NCBI GenBank assembly: GCA_023439305.1
Contig: JAEXOO010000034.1
Coordinates: forward strand, 1-36,036
Direction: 5' to 3'
Origin: Pseudomonadota bacterium
GTDB taxonomy: Bacteria > Pseudomonadota > Gammaproteobacteria > Burkholderiales > Burkholderiaceae_B
Length of the DNA: 36,036 bases
Shown: one piece after another, positions 7,606 through 17,111 of the stretch
Layout: each line of letters opens with the position of its first letter
Numbering within the stretch: the stretch's first letter is position 1
Program-made: the position numbers and the translations under genes
The notes under the pieces: model-generated
The model's database searches: none
Told to the model about the DNA's origin: nothing
The model's input: only the letters and a program-made list of their open reading frames with translations

Positions 7606-10284
7606 ATGCGCACCGAGACCCTACCCACGATCTCCCGCCAGGACTACCAGCCTTACCCTTATCGTATTGAGCAGGTCAGGCTGGAATTCGACCTGGACGC
7701 CGAACAGACTCAGGTCAGCCTGCAGTTCCGTGCCAGCAGCAAGAACGGCCAGACACCTGCCCTGGTACTGGATGGCGACGACATCGAACTGCTGAGCGTC
7801 AGCCTGGACGGCGTGCCCGTGGCAGCGCAAGACTACGAACTGAACGGCCAGACCCTGACCTTGCACCCCGGCAAACCCGAGGTGGACGTCACGCTGGTCA
7901 GCCGCTGCCGCCCCGGCGACAACACCACGCTGATGGGGCTGTATGTATCAGGGCAGCACCTGTTCACCCAATGCGAGGCGCAAGGATTCCGCCGCATCGC
8001 CTTTTTCCCGGACCGCCCCGATGTCATGGCGCGCTACGAAGTCGTCTTGCGCGCCGATCCCGCCCAGTACCCCACCCTGCTGTCCAACGGCAACCTGCTG
8101 GGCAGCAGCGCCTTGCCCGACGGCCGCCAACAAGCAATCTGGCAGGACCCCTTCCCCAAGCCCTCGTATCTGTTTGCTCTGGTGGCCGGCGACTTCGACC
8201 TGCGCGAACGCGAGATCCTCAAAGCCGACGGCCGCCCTGCCTTGCTGCAGGTCTATTGCGACCGGGGCGACGGCGACAAGACCGAATGGGCCATCCAGTG
8301 CCTGGAAAACTCCGTACGCTGGGACGAACAACGTTTTGGCCTGGAGCTGGACCTGGACCGATTCATGATTGTGGCCGCCCGTGACTTCAATATGGGCGCC
8401 ATGGAAAACAAGGGCCTGAACATCTTCAATGCGGCCTACGTGCTGGCCGATCCGCAAAGCACCACGGACGCCTCTTTCCGCGCCGTGGAAGCGGTCATAG
8501 GCCACGAGTACTTTCACAACTGGACCGGCAACCGCGTCACCTGCCGCGACTGGTTCCAACTTTCCCTGAAAGAAGGACTGACCGTTTTCCGCGACCAGGA
8601 GTTTTCCGGCGACATGCTGGCCCAAGGTCTGGACGGCGTCCAAGCGGACAGTGCGCGCGCTGTCAAACGCATTGACGATGTCAGCGTATTGCGCGCGGCA
8701 CAGTTTCCTGAAGACGCCGGCCCGATGGCACACCCCATCCGACCCGAAAGCTATCAGGAAATCAGCAACTTCTACACCGCTACCATCTACGAGAAAGGCG
8801 CTGAGGTCATCCGCATGCAGCACACCCTGCTGGGCGAGGAAGGCTTTCAGACCGGCATGCGCGAATACTTCCGTCGCCATGACGGCCAAGCCGTCACCTG
8901 CGACGACTTCGTGGACGCCATGGACAGCGTCTACCGCGAGCGCCATCCCGGACGCGACCTGTCGCAGTTCCGCCGCTGGTACCAACAGGCGGGCACACCG
9001 CGCGTGACGGTGAACCTGCTGCACGACCCAGAAGCCCAAACCTGCACCCTGACCCTGCGCCAGAGCAATCCTGCGGTGGGCATCGAATCCAAATCCAGCG
9101 TCAAGCCACCCCTGCATATCCCCTTTGCCCTGGGCATGCTGGACCAGGAAGGACGCCCCCTTACCCTGCACCTGGAAGGCCGCAGCGATGCCACGCTGGT
9201 GCTGGACTTCACTCAGGAAGAACAAAGCTGGACTTTCTCCCAGGTGCCCCAGGCGCCAGTGTTGTCGCTGCTGCGCAACTTCTCGGCGCCGGTGCGCGTC
9301 GAGTACTACCGCCCCGACGCCGAACTGGCCCTGCTGGCCCGGCATGACCCGGACCCCTTTGCGCGTTGGGAAGCCGCCCAGTTGCTGGCCTCCCGCCTGA
9401 TCCTGGCCCGCGCCGCAGGCCGCAATGCATCGCCTGCCCAAGCGGCCATCGTGGTCCAGACCTGGCACGCCCTGCTTCAGGACCAAGCCCTGAGCCCGGC
9501 TTATAAGGCACGCATCCTGTCGCTGCCCAGCGAACGCGAACTGCTCGAACAGACCCAGCCCATGACGCCGCTCGCCATCGTGCAGGCCCGTCGCCAGCTG
9601 CAGCATGAACTGGGCCTGGCACTGACCCCCTACTGGCAGGAGCTCTACCAGTTCCTGAGCCTGGAGCAGCCCGACTACAGCCCCGACGCCCTGCAGGCCG
9701 GCATTCGCTCGTTGCGCAATCTGTCGCTGGCCTATCTGATGGCCGCTGGTGCACGCTCCGGGCCGCAACTGGCCCGCAATCAGTACGACAAGGCCAGCAA
9801 CATGACAGACCGCATGGGTGCGCTGCACGTACTGGTCAATTACGGCGACACCGAAGACCGTACGGACGGACTGGAGGATTTCTTCCAGCGCTGGCAACAC
9901 AACCCCCTGGTGCTGGACCGCTGGTTCAGCCTGCAGGCCACCGCGCCCAGCACCGGTGTGGAGCAAGTGCGCGCCCTGATGCTGCACCCTGCATTCTCGC
10001 TGCGCAACCCCAATCGCGCCCGCTCCCTGATCTTCCAGTTCTGCATCAACAATCTGCAAGCCATACATAGCCCTGAAGGATACGACTACTGGGCCGAACA
10101 GGTTATTGCACTGGACAAGCTCAACCCCGAAATATCGGCCCGCCTGGCTCGCGTGTTCGACAACTGGGCGCGTTTCGAGCCCAGCGCCCGCGACGGCCTG
10201 AAGCGCGCCCTGGAACGCATCCAGGCCGAACCCGACCTGTCGGGCAACGTGGCCGAAATCGTACACAAGGCATTAACTCTTTGA
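7606..10284 (+). CDS. pepN: Aminopeptidase N (M1 family)
   Basis: Zinc aminopeptidase that removes N-terminal residues from peptides in the cytoplasm, a main enzyme of peptide turnover. The 892-aa product has the full M1 layout: beta-saddle N-domain, thermolysin-like catalytic domain and a long helical C-domain. The exopeptidase motif GAMEN is at 264-268. The zinc site HEYFHNW begins at H300, with H304 and E323 as the other ligands. A TTG at 7588 would add six residues, but the ATG at 7606 has an AGG just upstream and gives the family-like N-terminus. It is followed 16 nt later by fbp, a common arrangement in beta-proteobacteria. Confidence 0.97.
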   Translation: MRTETLPTISRQDYQPYPYRIEQVRLEFDLDAEQTQVSLQFRASSKNGQTPALVLDGDDIELLSVSLDGVPVAAQDYELNGQTLTLHPGKPEVDVTLVSRCRPGDNTTLMGLYVSGQHLFTQCEAQGFRRIAFFPDRPDVMARYEVVLRADPAQYPTLLSNGNLLGSSALPDGRQQAIWQDPFPKPSYLFALVAGDFDLREREILKADGRPALLQVYCDRGDGDKTEWAIQCLENSVRWDEQRFGLELDLDRFMIVAARDFNMGAMENKGLNIFNAAYVLADPQSTTDASFRAVEAVIGHEYFHNWTGNRVTCRDWFQLSLKEGLTVFRDQEFSGDMLAQGLDGVQADSARAVKRIDDVSVLRAAQFPEDAGPMAHPIRPESYQEISNFYTATIYEKGAEVIRMQHTLLGEEGFQTGMREYFRRHDGQAVTCDDFVDAMDSVYRERHPGRDLSQFRRWYQQAGTPRVTVNLLHDPEAQTCTLTLRQSNPAVGIESKSSVKPPLHIPFALGMLDQEGRPLTLHLEGRSDATLVLDFTQEEQSWTFSQVPQAPVLSLLRNFSAPVRVEYYRPDAELALLARHDPDPFARWEAAQLLASRLILARAAGRNASPAQAAIVVQTWHALLQDQALSPAYKARILSLPSERELLEQTQPMTPLAIVQARRQLQHELGLALTPYWQELYQFLSLEQPDYSPDALQAGIRSLRNLSLAYLMAAGARSGPQLARNQYDKASNMTDRMGALHVLVNYGDTEDRTDGLEDFFQRWQHNPLVLDRWFSLQATAPSTGVEQVRALMLHPAFSLRNPNRARSLIFQFCINNLQAIHSPEGYDYWAEQVIALDKLNPEISARLARVFDNWARFEPSARDGLKRALERIQAEPDLSGNVAEIVHKALTL

Positions 10285-10300
10285 TCCCCCGGAGTCTCTC

Positions 10301-11308
10301 TTGAAGAAGAACCTTACTCAGTATCTGGTCGAGCAGCAGCGCCAGAAGCAAACCGTCACCGCCGATGTGCGCTTGTTGCTGGAAACCGTGGCTCGCGCCT
10401 GCAAGGCCATTGGCCATGCCGTCAGCAAAGGCGCGCTGGGCGGCGTGCTCGGCAGCCTGGGCACGGAAAACGTGCAGGGCGAAGTACAGAAGAAACTGGA
10501 CGTGCTGTCCAACGAGATCCTGCTGGAAGCCAATGAATGGGGCGGCAACCTGGCGGCCATGGCCTCCGAGGAAATGGACACGCTGCACCGCATTCCGGAT
10601 TACTACCCCAAGGGCGAGAATCTGCTCTTGTTCGATCCCCTGGACGGCTCCTCCAATATCGACGTGAACGTGTCCATCGGCACGATCTTCTCGGTGCTGA
10701 GCGTGCCCGAAGAAGCCCGTAAGCGCCTGATCCAGGAGCAGGACTTCCTGCAGCCGGGCGTGCGACAGGTCGCCGCCGGCTACGCCATCTACGGACCGCA
10801 GACCATGCTGGTGCTGTCCGTGGGCGACGGCGTGGCCGCCTTCACGCTGGACAAGGAAATGGGTTCCTGGGTGCTCACCACCGAGCGCGTCACCATCCCC
10901 GAAGACACGGCCGAGTTCGCCATCAACATGTCCAATATGCGCCATTGGGAAGCCCCAGTGAAGCGCTATATCGACGATTGCCTGGCCGGTGCAGAAGGCC
11001 CTCTGGGCAAAAACTTCAATATGCGCTGGATCGCCTCCATGGTGGCGGACGTGCATCGCATCCTGACTCGCGGCGGCGTCTTCATGTATCCGCGCGATGC
11101 GCGCGAATCCGGCCGCAAAGGCAAGCTGCGTCTGATGTACGAAGCCAATCCCATGAGCTTTCTGGTCGAGCAGGCCGGCGGCCTGTCCATCGACGGCAGC
11201 CAGCGCATCCTGGATGTGCAGCCCACCGAACTGCACCAGCGCATCGGCGTCATCCTGGGCTCGCGCAACGAAGTCGAACGTATCCGCCAGTACCACGAAC
11301 AGAGCTGA
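10301..11308 (+). CDS. fbp: Fructose-1,6-bisphosphatase class I
   Basis: Hydrolyses fructose 1,6-bisphosphate to fructose 6-phosphate, the key step of gluconeogenesis. The 335-aa product has the class I length and motifs: the metal-binding acidic pair E90-E91, FDPLDGSSNID (111-121) and the C-terminal region KLRLMYEANPMSFLVEQAGG. The start is TTG at 10301, with GGAG 6 nt upstream; no ATG is placed to give the conserved N-terminus. It lies 16 nt after pepN and is probably cotranscribed with it. A strong terminator follows. Confidence 0.96.
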   Translation: MKKNLTQYLVEQQRQKQTVTADVRLLLETVARACKAIGHAVSKGALGGVLGSLGTENVQGEVQKKLDVLSNEILLEANEWGGNLAAMASEEMDTLHRIPDYYPKGENLLLFDPLDGSSNIDVNVSIGTIFSVLSVPEEARKRLIQEQDFLQPGVRQVAAGYAIYGPQTMLVLSVGDGVAAFTLDKEMGSWVLTTERVTIPEDTAEFAINMSNMRHWEAPVKRYIDDCLAGAEGPLGKNFNMRWIASMVADVHRILTRGGVFMYPRDARESGRKGKLRLMYEANPMSFLVEQAGGLSIDGSQRILDVQPTELHQRIGVILGSRNEVERIRQYHEQS

Positions 11309-11322
11309 TCCAGGCTCTGGGC

Positions 11323-11354
11323 AAAAAAAGGCCGCCATCAAGGCGGCCTTTTTT
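11323..11354. terminator. Bidirectional terminator between fbp and qor
   Basis: The arms AAAAAAGGCCGCC (11324-11336) and GGCGGCCTTTTTT (11342-11354) pair around a 5-nt loop. A run of A on one side and T on the other means it can end both the plus-strand fbp and the minus-strand qor transcripts. Confidence 0.9.
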
Positions 11355-11371
11355 GTACGGCACTTGCAAAG

Positions 11372-12358
11372 TCAATCCAGCGTCAGCACCGTAGAGCCCG
11401 TGGTGCGGCGTGCGGCCAGGGCCTCGTGCGCCTGGGCGACCTGCTCCAGCGGGAAACGCTGACCGATCAGGACCTTGATCTTGCCCTGCACCACCAGATC
11501 GAACAGTTCGTCGGCGGCTTCCTGCATGGCCTGCTGCGTCGGCACGTAGGCGCCCAGAACGGGGCGCGTGACGTACAGCGAACCCTTGGCCGCCAGCGTC
11601 CCCAGGTTGACACCTGTGACGGGGCCCGAGGCATTGCCGAAGCTGACCATCAGGCCTCGCGGCTGCAGACAATCCAGAGAACGCTCCCAGGTATCCTTGC
11701 CCACGCCATCGTAGACTACCGGCACTTTCTGGCCATCGGTCAGCTCCAGCACGCGCTGCACTATATCCTCACGGGAATAATCGATGACTTCCCAGGCGCC
11801 ATGCTCCTTGGCCAATTGCGCTTTTTCGGGGCTGGACACTGTGCCGATCAGCTTAACGCCCAGGGCGCGAGCCCATTGGCAAGCATACAGGCCCACGCCC
11901 CCCGCCGCTGCGTGGAACAGGATGGTTTGGCCTTCGTGCACGCGATAGGTCTGGCGCAGCAAATACCAGCAGGTCAGGCCCTTGAGCATCAGCGCAGCGG
12001 CCTGCTCGAATGAAACCGCATCGGGAATGCGCACGACGCGATCGGCAGGCACATTGCGCGCCTGCGCATAGGCGCCCAACGGACTTTGACCATAGGCTAC
12101 GCGGTCGCCCACCTTCAAGTGCGTAACACTGCGCCCCACCGCCTCGACCACGCCGGCTGCCTCGAAGCCCAGGCCATGTGGCAAGGGGTTGCTGTAGAGG
12201 CCATTACGAAAGTAAATATCGATGAAGTTCAGGCCCACGGCCTTTTGCCGGATGGTGACTTCGTTGTCCAGGGGGGCGGGCAGCTCTACCGACGCCCATT
12301 TCAGCACCTCCGGCCCACCATTCTGCTCGATGCGTATCGCTTTGACCGTCTGACTCAC
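11372..12358 (-). CDS. qor: NADPH:quinone oxidoreductase, QorA-type
   Basis: Zinc-independent medium-chain dehydrogenase that reduces quinones with NADPH. The 328-aa product is colinear with E. coli QorA (327 aa): an N-terminal GroES-like domain with GLNFIDIYFRNGLY, and a Rossmann domain whose dinucleotide loop is AAGGVG (151-156). The zinc-binding cysteines of classical alcohol dehydrogenases are absent, as expected for the family. The start is GTG at 12358, supported by AAGGAG about 7 nt upstream. It is a single gene, convergent with fbp and divergent from the EamA exporter. The in vivo substrate is unknown. Confidence 0.92.
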   Translation of the reverse strand: MSQTVKAIRIEQNGGPEVLKWASVELPAPLDNEVTIRQKAVGLNFIDIYFRNGLYSNPLPHGLGFEAAGVVEAVGRSVTHLKVGDRVAYGQSPLGAYAQARNVPADRVVRIPDAVSFEQAAALMLKGLTCWYLLRQTYRVHEGQTILFHAAAGGVGLYACQWARALGVKLIGTVSSPEKAQLAKEHGAWEVIDYSREDIVQRVLELTDGQKVPVVYDGVGKDTWERSLDCLQPRGLMVSFGNASGPVTGVNLGTLAAKGSLYVTRPVLGAYVPTQQAMQEAADELFDLVVQGKIKVLIGQRFPLEQVAQAHEALAARRTTGSTVLTLD

Positions 12359-12517
12359 AGTTTTGCTCCTTCGAAGATAGCGGCGCGCGGCAAGTTAGTT
12401 AGAATGACGCAGTACACACGCACCATGGGGCGGCATTGCCATTTTGCGCGGCGCCGCTCTCTGACCCAAACCCTCAGAATAGCCTACTTTCAACTCCTTT
12501 TTGTCGGACTGCTTCAC

Positions 12518-13387
12518 ATGACCCAGCGGCGCGCCCTGGCGGCCATCCACCTGGCGGCCGTTCTATTCGGACTGACCGGCATTTTCGGCGAACTGATACA
12601 AGCAGGCGCTATGCTCATTACCGCAGGCCGAGCCAGTTTCGCGGTCATTGCCCTGTTCTTGAGCGTACGCTCTCAAGGCCGACGCCTGCGTCAAGGCATG
12701 GGCCGGCGCGACTATGGCATCTTGCTGGCGGCCGCCGTCATGCTGGCCATCCACTGGGCCACCTTTTTCGTGGCGGTCAAAGTCGGCGGCGTGGCCATCG
12801 CCACACTGGGCTTCGCCAGTTTCCCCGCGTTCATCACCCTGTGCGAATGGGGCGTGCTGCGCGAGCGCGTCACCCTGTCGGAATGGGTCATCCTGGCTCT
12901 GGTCACGTTCGGCCTGCTGCTGGTGACGCCCTCATTCGACTTCCAGGACCAATCCACCATAGGTCTGGCCTGGGCGGTGGCCTCGGGCTTTACCTTCGCC
13001 ATGTTCACCATCATCAACCGGCGGGCCGCCACACATCTGTCAGCGCAGCAAGTGGCGTGGTGGGAAAACCTGTTTGTTGCACTGATGTGTTGGCCTTTCG
13101 CCCTGCATCTGCTGGGCCAGCCTTCGCTGCTGGACTGGTTCTGGATTGCCTTGCTGGGCGTATTTTGCACCGCCCTGTCCCACTACCTGCTGGTCTCCGC
13201 GCTGACGGTGCTCAACGCCCGCAGCGCGGGCATCGTGATCGCGCTGGAGCCCGTGTACGCCATCGCCTTCGCTGCCCTGCTATTCGCCCAGTACCCCAGT
13301 ACGCGGGCCCTGATGGGCGGCGCCATCATGATAGGCGCCATCACCTGGGCGGGACTGCGCCCGCCCAAGCCCAAACCCAAAAACTGA
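12518..13387 (+). CDS. EamA/DMT-superfamily transporter
   Basis: Inner-membrane protein of 289 aa with ten predicted hydrophobic segments in two EamA repeats, the usual build of drug/metabolite exporters of the RhaT/YdcZ kind. The first helix is ALAAIHLAAVLFGLTGIFGE, and the last ends in a short basic, proline-rich tail. A frame runs back to 12086, but the upstream part is antisense to qor, so the ATG at 12518 is taken; its ribosome binding site is weak. Its stop codon directly abuts that of the convergent tartrate/malate dehydrogenase gene, with no intergenic base. The substrate cannot be predicted. Confidence 0.85.
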   Translation: MTQRRALAAIHLAAVLFGLTGIFGELIQAGAMLITAGRASFAVIALFLSVRSQGRRLRQGMGRRDYGILLAAAVMLAIHWATFFVAVKVGGVAIATLGFASFPAFITLCEWGVLRERVTLSEWVILALVTFGLLLVTPSFDFQDQSTIGLAWAVASGFTFAMFTIINRRAATHLSAQQVAWWENLFVALMCWPFALHLLGQPSLLDWFWIALLGVFCTALSHYLLVSALTVLNARSAGIVIALEPVYAIAFAALLFAQYPSTRALMGGAIMIGAITWAGLRPPKPKPKN

Positions 13388-14458
13388 TCAGGCCATGGCC
13401 TGCAAGACATCGGCCACCGCCTGCCCCACCTGTCCGGTGCTGGCCTGGCCACCCAGATCCGGAGTGCGCGGCCCTTGCGACAGCACCTGCTCTATGGCTT
13501 GCACCACCTCGGCGGCAGCCTGCGGATAACCCAGGAAATCCAGCATCAGCGCGCCGCTCCAGATCTGCCCCACGGGATTGGCAATGCCCTTGCCGTAAAT
13601 GTCAGGAGCCGAACCGTGCACGGGTTCGAACAAGGATGGAAAGCGCCGTTCGGGGTTCAGGTTGGCCGACGGCGCAATGCCGATCGTGCCCGTGCAGGCC
13701 GGTCCCAGGTCCGACAGAATATCGCCGAACAGATTGGATGCCACCACCACATCGAACCAGTCGGGGTGCTGCACAAAGTGCGCGCACAGGATATCGATGT
13801 GATACTTGTCCCACTTGACGTCCGGATACTGCTGGCCCATTTCAGCCAGGCGTGCATCCCACCAGGGCATGGAGATGGAAATGCCGTTGGATTTCGTGGC
13901 GCTGGTGACATGCTTGCCGCGCTTGCAGGCCAGCTCGAACGCGAATTTCAGCACGCGGTCGGTGCCCGTGCGGGTGAAGACGCTTTCCTGAATCACGACT
14001 TCGCGCTCGGTGCCTTCGAACAATATGCCGCCGCTGTTGGAATACTCGCCTTCCGTATTTTCACGCACAATGAAAAAATCGATGTCTCCTGGTTCGCGCC
14101 CCGCCAGCGGCGAGCGCACGCCCGGCATCAGGCGCACAGGTCGCAGATTGATGTACTGATCGAATTCGCGCCGAAACTTGAACAGCGACTCCCACAGCGA
14201 CACATGATCAGGCACCAGGTCCGGCCAGCCCATGGCGCCAAAATAAATGGCCTCCACGTCTGCTAATTGAGCTTTCCAATCCTCGGGCATCATGCGGCCA
14301 TGCTTCTGGTAATACTCGGAACTCCAGTCCAGCTCCTTCCAGTCAAAGCGGATGCCGTGGCGGCGAGCCGCCACTTCCATGACCCGCAGTCCTTCAGGCA
14401 TGACTTCCTTGCCGATCCCGTCTCCGGCGATCACGGCAATGCGATGTGCTGTGCTCAT
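13388..14458 (-). CDS. Tartrate dehydrogenase / D-malate dehydrogenase (decarboxylating)
   Basis: Member of the isocitrate/isopropylmalate dehydrogenase family that oxidises and decarboxylates tartrate, D-malate or related beta-hydroxy acids with NAD. The 356-aa product has AGDGIGKEVMPEG at the N-terminus, the substrate-binding FIVRENTEGEYS, and the metal-binding and cofactor region NLFGDILSDLGP. This fits TtuC/DmlA better than LeuB; no leuCD genes are nearby. The ATG at 14458 has AAGGAA about 8 nt upstream. A terminator at 14495-14522 separates it from ghrA, so it likely has its own promoter in a short gap. The exact substrate is uncertain. Confidence 0.88.
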   Translation of the reverse strand: MSTAHRIAVIAGDGIGKEVMPEGLRVMEVAARRHGIRFDWKELDWSSEYYQKHGRMMPEDWKAQLADVEAIYFGAMGWPDLVPDHVSLWESLFKFRREFDQYINLRPVRLMPGVRSPLAGREPGDIDFFIVRENTEGEYSNSGGILFEGTEREVVIQESVFTRTGTDRVLKFAFELACKRGKHVTSATKSNGISISMPWWDARLAEMGQQYPDVKWDKYHIDILCAHFVQHPDWFDVVVASNLFGDILSDLGPACTGTIGIAPSANLNPERRFPSLFEPVHGSAPDIYGKGIANPVGQIWSGALMLDFLGYPQAAAEVVQAIEQVLSQGPRTPDLGGQASTGQVGQAVADVLQAMA

Positions 14459-14494
14459 TTTTTTTCCTTGTGGTTTTTCAATATCGTTATTGTG

Positions 14495-14522
14495 AAAAAC
14501 GCCGGCAGGACAGCCGGCGTTT
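14495..14522 (-). terminator. Intrinsic terminator after ghrA
   Basis: The arms AAACGCCGGC (14497-14506) and GCCGGCGTTT (14513-14522) pair around a 6-nt loop, and on the minus strand a run of five T follows. It lies 20 nt past the ghrA stop and about 36 nt upstream of the next gene's ATG. Confidence 0.8.
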
Positions 14523-14541
14523 CGTCCTGAGAATTCCGGAC

Positions 14542-15474
14542 TTAGTATCCCAGGGCGGCGTCGACCCGTCCCCCGGCTTCGCGGCCTGCATGCAGCAACG
14601 CGATGCGCGAGCCGATCTGCTCCAGGGCTTGCTCGCGCAAGGTGATGCCCGATATGTGGGGAGTGACCATGACGCCGGGATGCCCCCAGTACGGATGGTC
14701 GGCGGGCAGCGGCTCTTGGGTGAACACATCCAGCAAGGCGCCGGCCAGTTGGCCGCTGTCCAGCGCTTCGAGCACGTCATCGTCCACGACATGCGCGCCG
14801 CGCGCCAGATTGATCAAGTAGCCGCCCGGCCTCAACTGAGCCAGCACATCCTGATTGATCAGGCCCCTCGTCTGTGCGGTCAGCGGCAAGGCATTGACCA
14901 GAATGCGGCTGGCCGCCAGGCAGTCTTGCAAGCCCTGCTCTCCGGCATAACACGGAAAATCGGCCTCACGCGGGGTGCGCGACCAGCCATGCACCGGATA
15001 GCCCAGGCTGGCGATGACACCGGCCACCTTGCGGCCGATAACGCCCAGGCCCAGCACAGCCACCGGCCAGTCCTGGCGATTGATAGGCCGGTGCGCCTTC
15101 CAGCGCCCTTCCCGTGCCTGTTCTTCGTAGGGGCGAAAGCGCCCTGTAGCCTGCAGCACGCCGTACAGCGCGTACTCGGCCATCTGCTCGGCCATGCCGG
15201 CGTCCTCCAGACGATACAGGGGCATGCCGGCAGGAATGGAAGCCGCCATGGCATCCACGCCCGCACCCAGATTGAATACGGCGCTCAAGCCCGGTTCCTG
15301 CGTGAACAGCAGCGGATCCGGTTGCCAGACAACGGCATAACGGGCTCCGGTCGCGGCCTGCCCGGGCATGAATTCATCCACCCTCCAGTCGGGATAGGCA
15401 TCGCGAAAATGCTGGGCCCAGCGCTGGGTTTCGGATTCGCGGGGCGTGGCAACCACAAGATGAGGTGTGGACAT
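14542..15474 (-). CDS. ghrA: Glyoxylate/hydroxypyruvate reductase A
   Basis: D-2-hydroxyacid dehydrogenase that reduces glyoxylate to glycolate and hydroxypyruvate to glycerate with NADPH. The 310-aa product is colinear with E. coli GhrA (312 aa), down to the last residues (VDAALGY against VDRARGY). It has the Rossmann loop GLGVIG (142-147) and the catalytic set R225, E254 and H273, the last in TPHISGIT. The ATG at 15474 shares one base with the stop of the upstream ATPase gene (TGATG), so the two are very likely translationally coupled. A terminator follows. Confidence in the subfamily is high. Confidence 0.93.
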   Translation of the reverse strand: MSTPHLVVATPRESETQRWAQHFRDAYPDWRVDEFMPGQAATGARYAVVWQPDPLLFTQEPGLSAVFNLGAGVDAMAASIPAGMPLYRLEDAGMAEQMAEYALYGVLQATGRFRPYEEQAREGRWKAHRPINRQDWPVAVLGLGVIGRKVAGVIASLGYPVHGWSRTPREADFPCYAGEQGLQDCLAASRILVNALPLTAQTRGLINQDVLAQLRPGGYLINLARGAHVVDDDVLEALDSGQLAGALLDVFTQEPLPADHPYWGHPGVMVTPHISGITLREQALEQIGSRIALLHAGREAGGRVDAALGY

Positions 15475-16973
15475 CAGCGCTTGCCCCCCATCAGCGAACC
15501 CAGCACGCCGCGCAGCAATTTGGTGGCGGCGCGCTTGGCTTCCGTCTTGACCATGCTTTGCACCAAGCCATCTTTCTTGCCGCCTCGTGGGCCGGTTGAG
15601 CCAAACAAAAAGTCGTTCACTGCCCCCATCAAACCGTCATCCGGCTTGGCCGCCGCCGTTGCGCCGGTGTTTTTGTCTGTGGCCGTGACCGCATTGTTCA
15701 CGCGCTTGGCCAGCACTTCGTAGGCCGACTCGCGGTCCACGGTCTGGTCGTACTTCAGACCCAGCAACGAAGCCTGCCGCACTATCTGGCGCTCGGCATC
15801 CGTAGCGGGGCCGATGCGGCTGCCCGGCGCCACCAGCCAGGCGCGCTGCGTGGGGCTGGGCCGGCCTTTTTCGTCCAGCATGGACACCAAGGCCTCGCCC
15901 ACGCCCAATTCGGTGATGGCCGCCTCGATGTCCAGGCCCGGGTTGGGGCGCATGGTCTGGGCCGCCGTCTTGACCGCTTTCTGGTCACGCGGCGTAAAAG
16001 CACGCAATGCGTGCTGCACGCGGTTGCCCAACTGCCCCAGCACGGTATCGGGGATGTCCAGCGGGTTCTGGGTGACGAAATAAATGCCCACTCCCTTGGA
16101 GCGAACCAAGCGTACCACCTGCTCCACTTTTTCCAGCAAAGCCTTGGGCGCGCCGGTAAACAGCAGGTGTGCTTCGTCAAAGAAGAACACCAGACGCGGC
16201 TTGTCCAGATCGCCTACTTCCGGCAGGCGCTCATACAGATCGGCCAGCATCCACAACAAGAAGACCGCATAGAGGCGAGGCGACTGCATCAGTTTGTCCG
16301 CCGCCAGAATATTGACCATGCCCCGCCCGGCGGAATCGGTGCGTATCCAATCCATGACATCCAGGGCGGGTTCGCCGAAAAAACGGTCCGCGCCTTCGGT
16401 TTCCAGGCGCAGCAAAGCGCGCTGGATCGCCCCTACGCTGGCAGCCGAAATATTGCCGTACTGGGCCCGCAGTTCAGAGCCACGATCCGAGACATTCTGC
16501 AACATGGCTCTCAGGTCTTTCAGGTCCAGCACTAACTGGCCTTCGTCGTCTGCCACCCGGAACACAATGTTCAGCACGCCTTCCTGGGTGTCGTTCAGTT
16601 CCAGCATGCGGCCCAGCAGCAGCGGCCCCATGTCCGACACCGTGGCGCGCACCGGGTGGCCCTGCTCGCCGAAGATGTCCCACAGCGTGACGGGGCTGGC
16701 GCCCCAGGCCGGCTCGGGCAAGCCCAGTTTTTGCAAACGCTCCTGCAGCTTGGGGTTGGGCTGGGCGGCCTGGGATAAGCCGCTCAGGTCGCCCTTGGCA
16801 TCGGCCAGAAAGACGGGAGTGCCCTGGCGTGAGAACGCCTCGGCCAGCACCTGCAAGGTCACCGTCTTGCCAGTCCCCGTGGCGCCAGTGATACAGCCGT
16901 GGCGATTGGCCAGGGCGGGCAACAAATACACGGACGAGTCGCCGTGCTGGGCAAGCAGAATGGGATCAGCCAT
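15474..16973 (-). CDS. HerA-like ATPase, DUF853 (YjgR) family
   Basis: 499-aa P-loop ATPase of the DUF853 group, related to the HerA/FtsK translocases. The Walker A motif GATGTGKT is at 30-37 and the Walker B LVFFFDEAHLLF at 261-272; FVTQNPLDIPD after it looks like the sensor region. The C-terminal 60 residues are basic, glycine-rich and low in complexity. The ATG at 16973 follows GGAAGG about 10 nt upstream. The function of YjgR proteins is not established; a role in DNA processing is only inferred from HerA. The nurA nuclease partner usual for HerA is absent. It is coupled to ghrA by an overlapping stop/start. Confidence 0.9.
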   Translation of the reverse strand: MADPILLAQHGDSSVYLLPALANRHGCITGATGTGKTVTLQVLAEAFSRQGTPVFLADAKGDLSGLSQAAQPNPKLQERLQKLGLPEPAWGASPVTLWDIFGEQGHPVRATVSDMGPLLLGRMLELNDTQEGVLNIVFRVADDEGQLVLDLKDLRAMLQNVSDRGSELRAQYGNISAASVGAIQRALLRLETEGADRFFGEPALDVMDWIRTDSAGRGMVNILAADKLMQSPRLYAVFLLWMLADLYERLPEVGDLDKPRLVFFFDEAHLLFTGAPKALLEKVEQVVRLVRSKGVGIYFVTQNPLDIPDTVLGQLGNRVQHALRAFTPRDQKAVKTAAQTMRPNPGLDIEAAITELGVGEALVSMLDEKGRPSPTQRAWLVAPGSRIGPATDAERQIVRQASLLGLKYDQTVDRESAYEVLAKRVNNAVTATDKNTGATAAAKPDDGLMGAVNDFLFGSTGPRGGKKDGLVQSMVKTEAKRAATKLLRGVLGSLMGGKR

Positions 16974-17111
16974 GATCGTTCGTCACCTTCCGGATAGAAT
17001 GCCAAATGGGTAAATTCTAGCGACTTTCGCGGCAGCTCGGGCCTTCGCGTCCAGACAGGTTAAAATAAGCCTACTTTTCTTGAACATAGACTACTGAATT
17101 GGTAATACTTT

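Noticed and set aside
7948..10266. 772-codon open frame on the strand opposite pepN
   Set aside because: It lies wholly antisense to a gene with all M1 motifs. Long antisense frames are expected where codons end in G or C; the product has no known domain.
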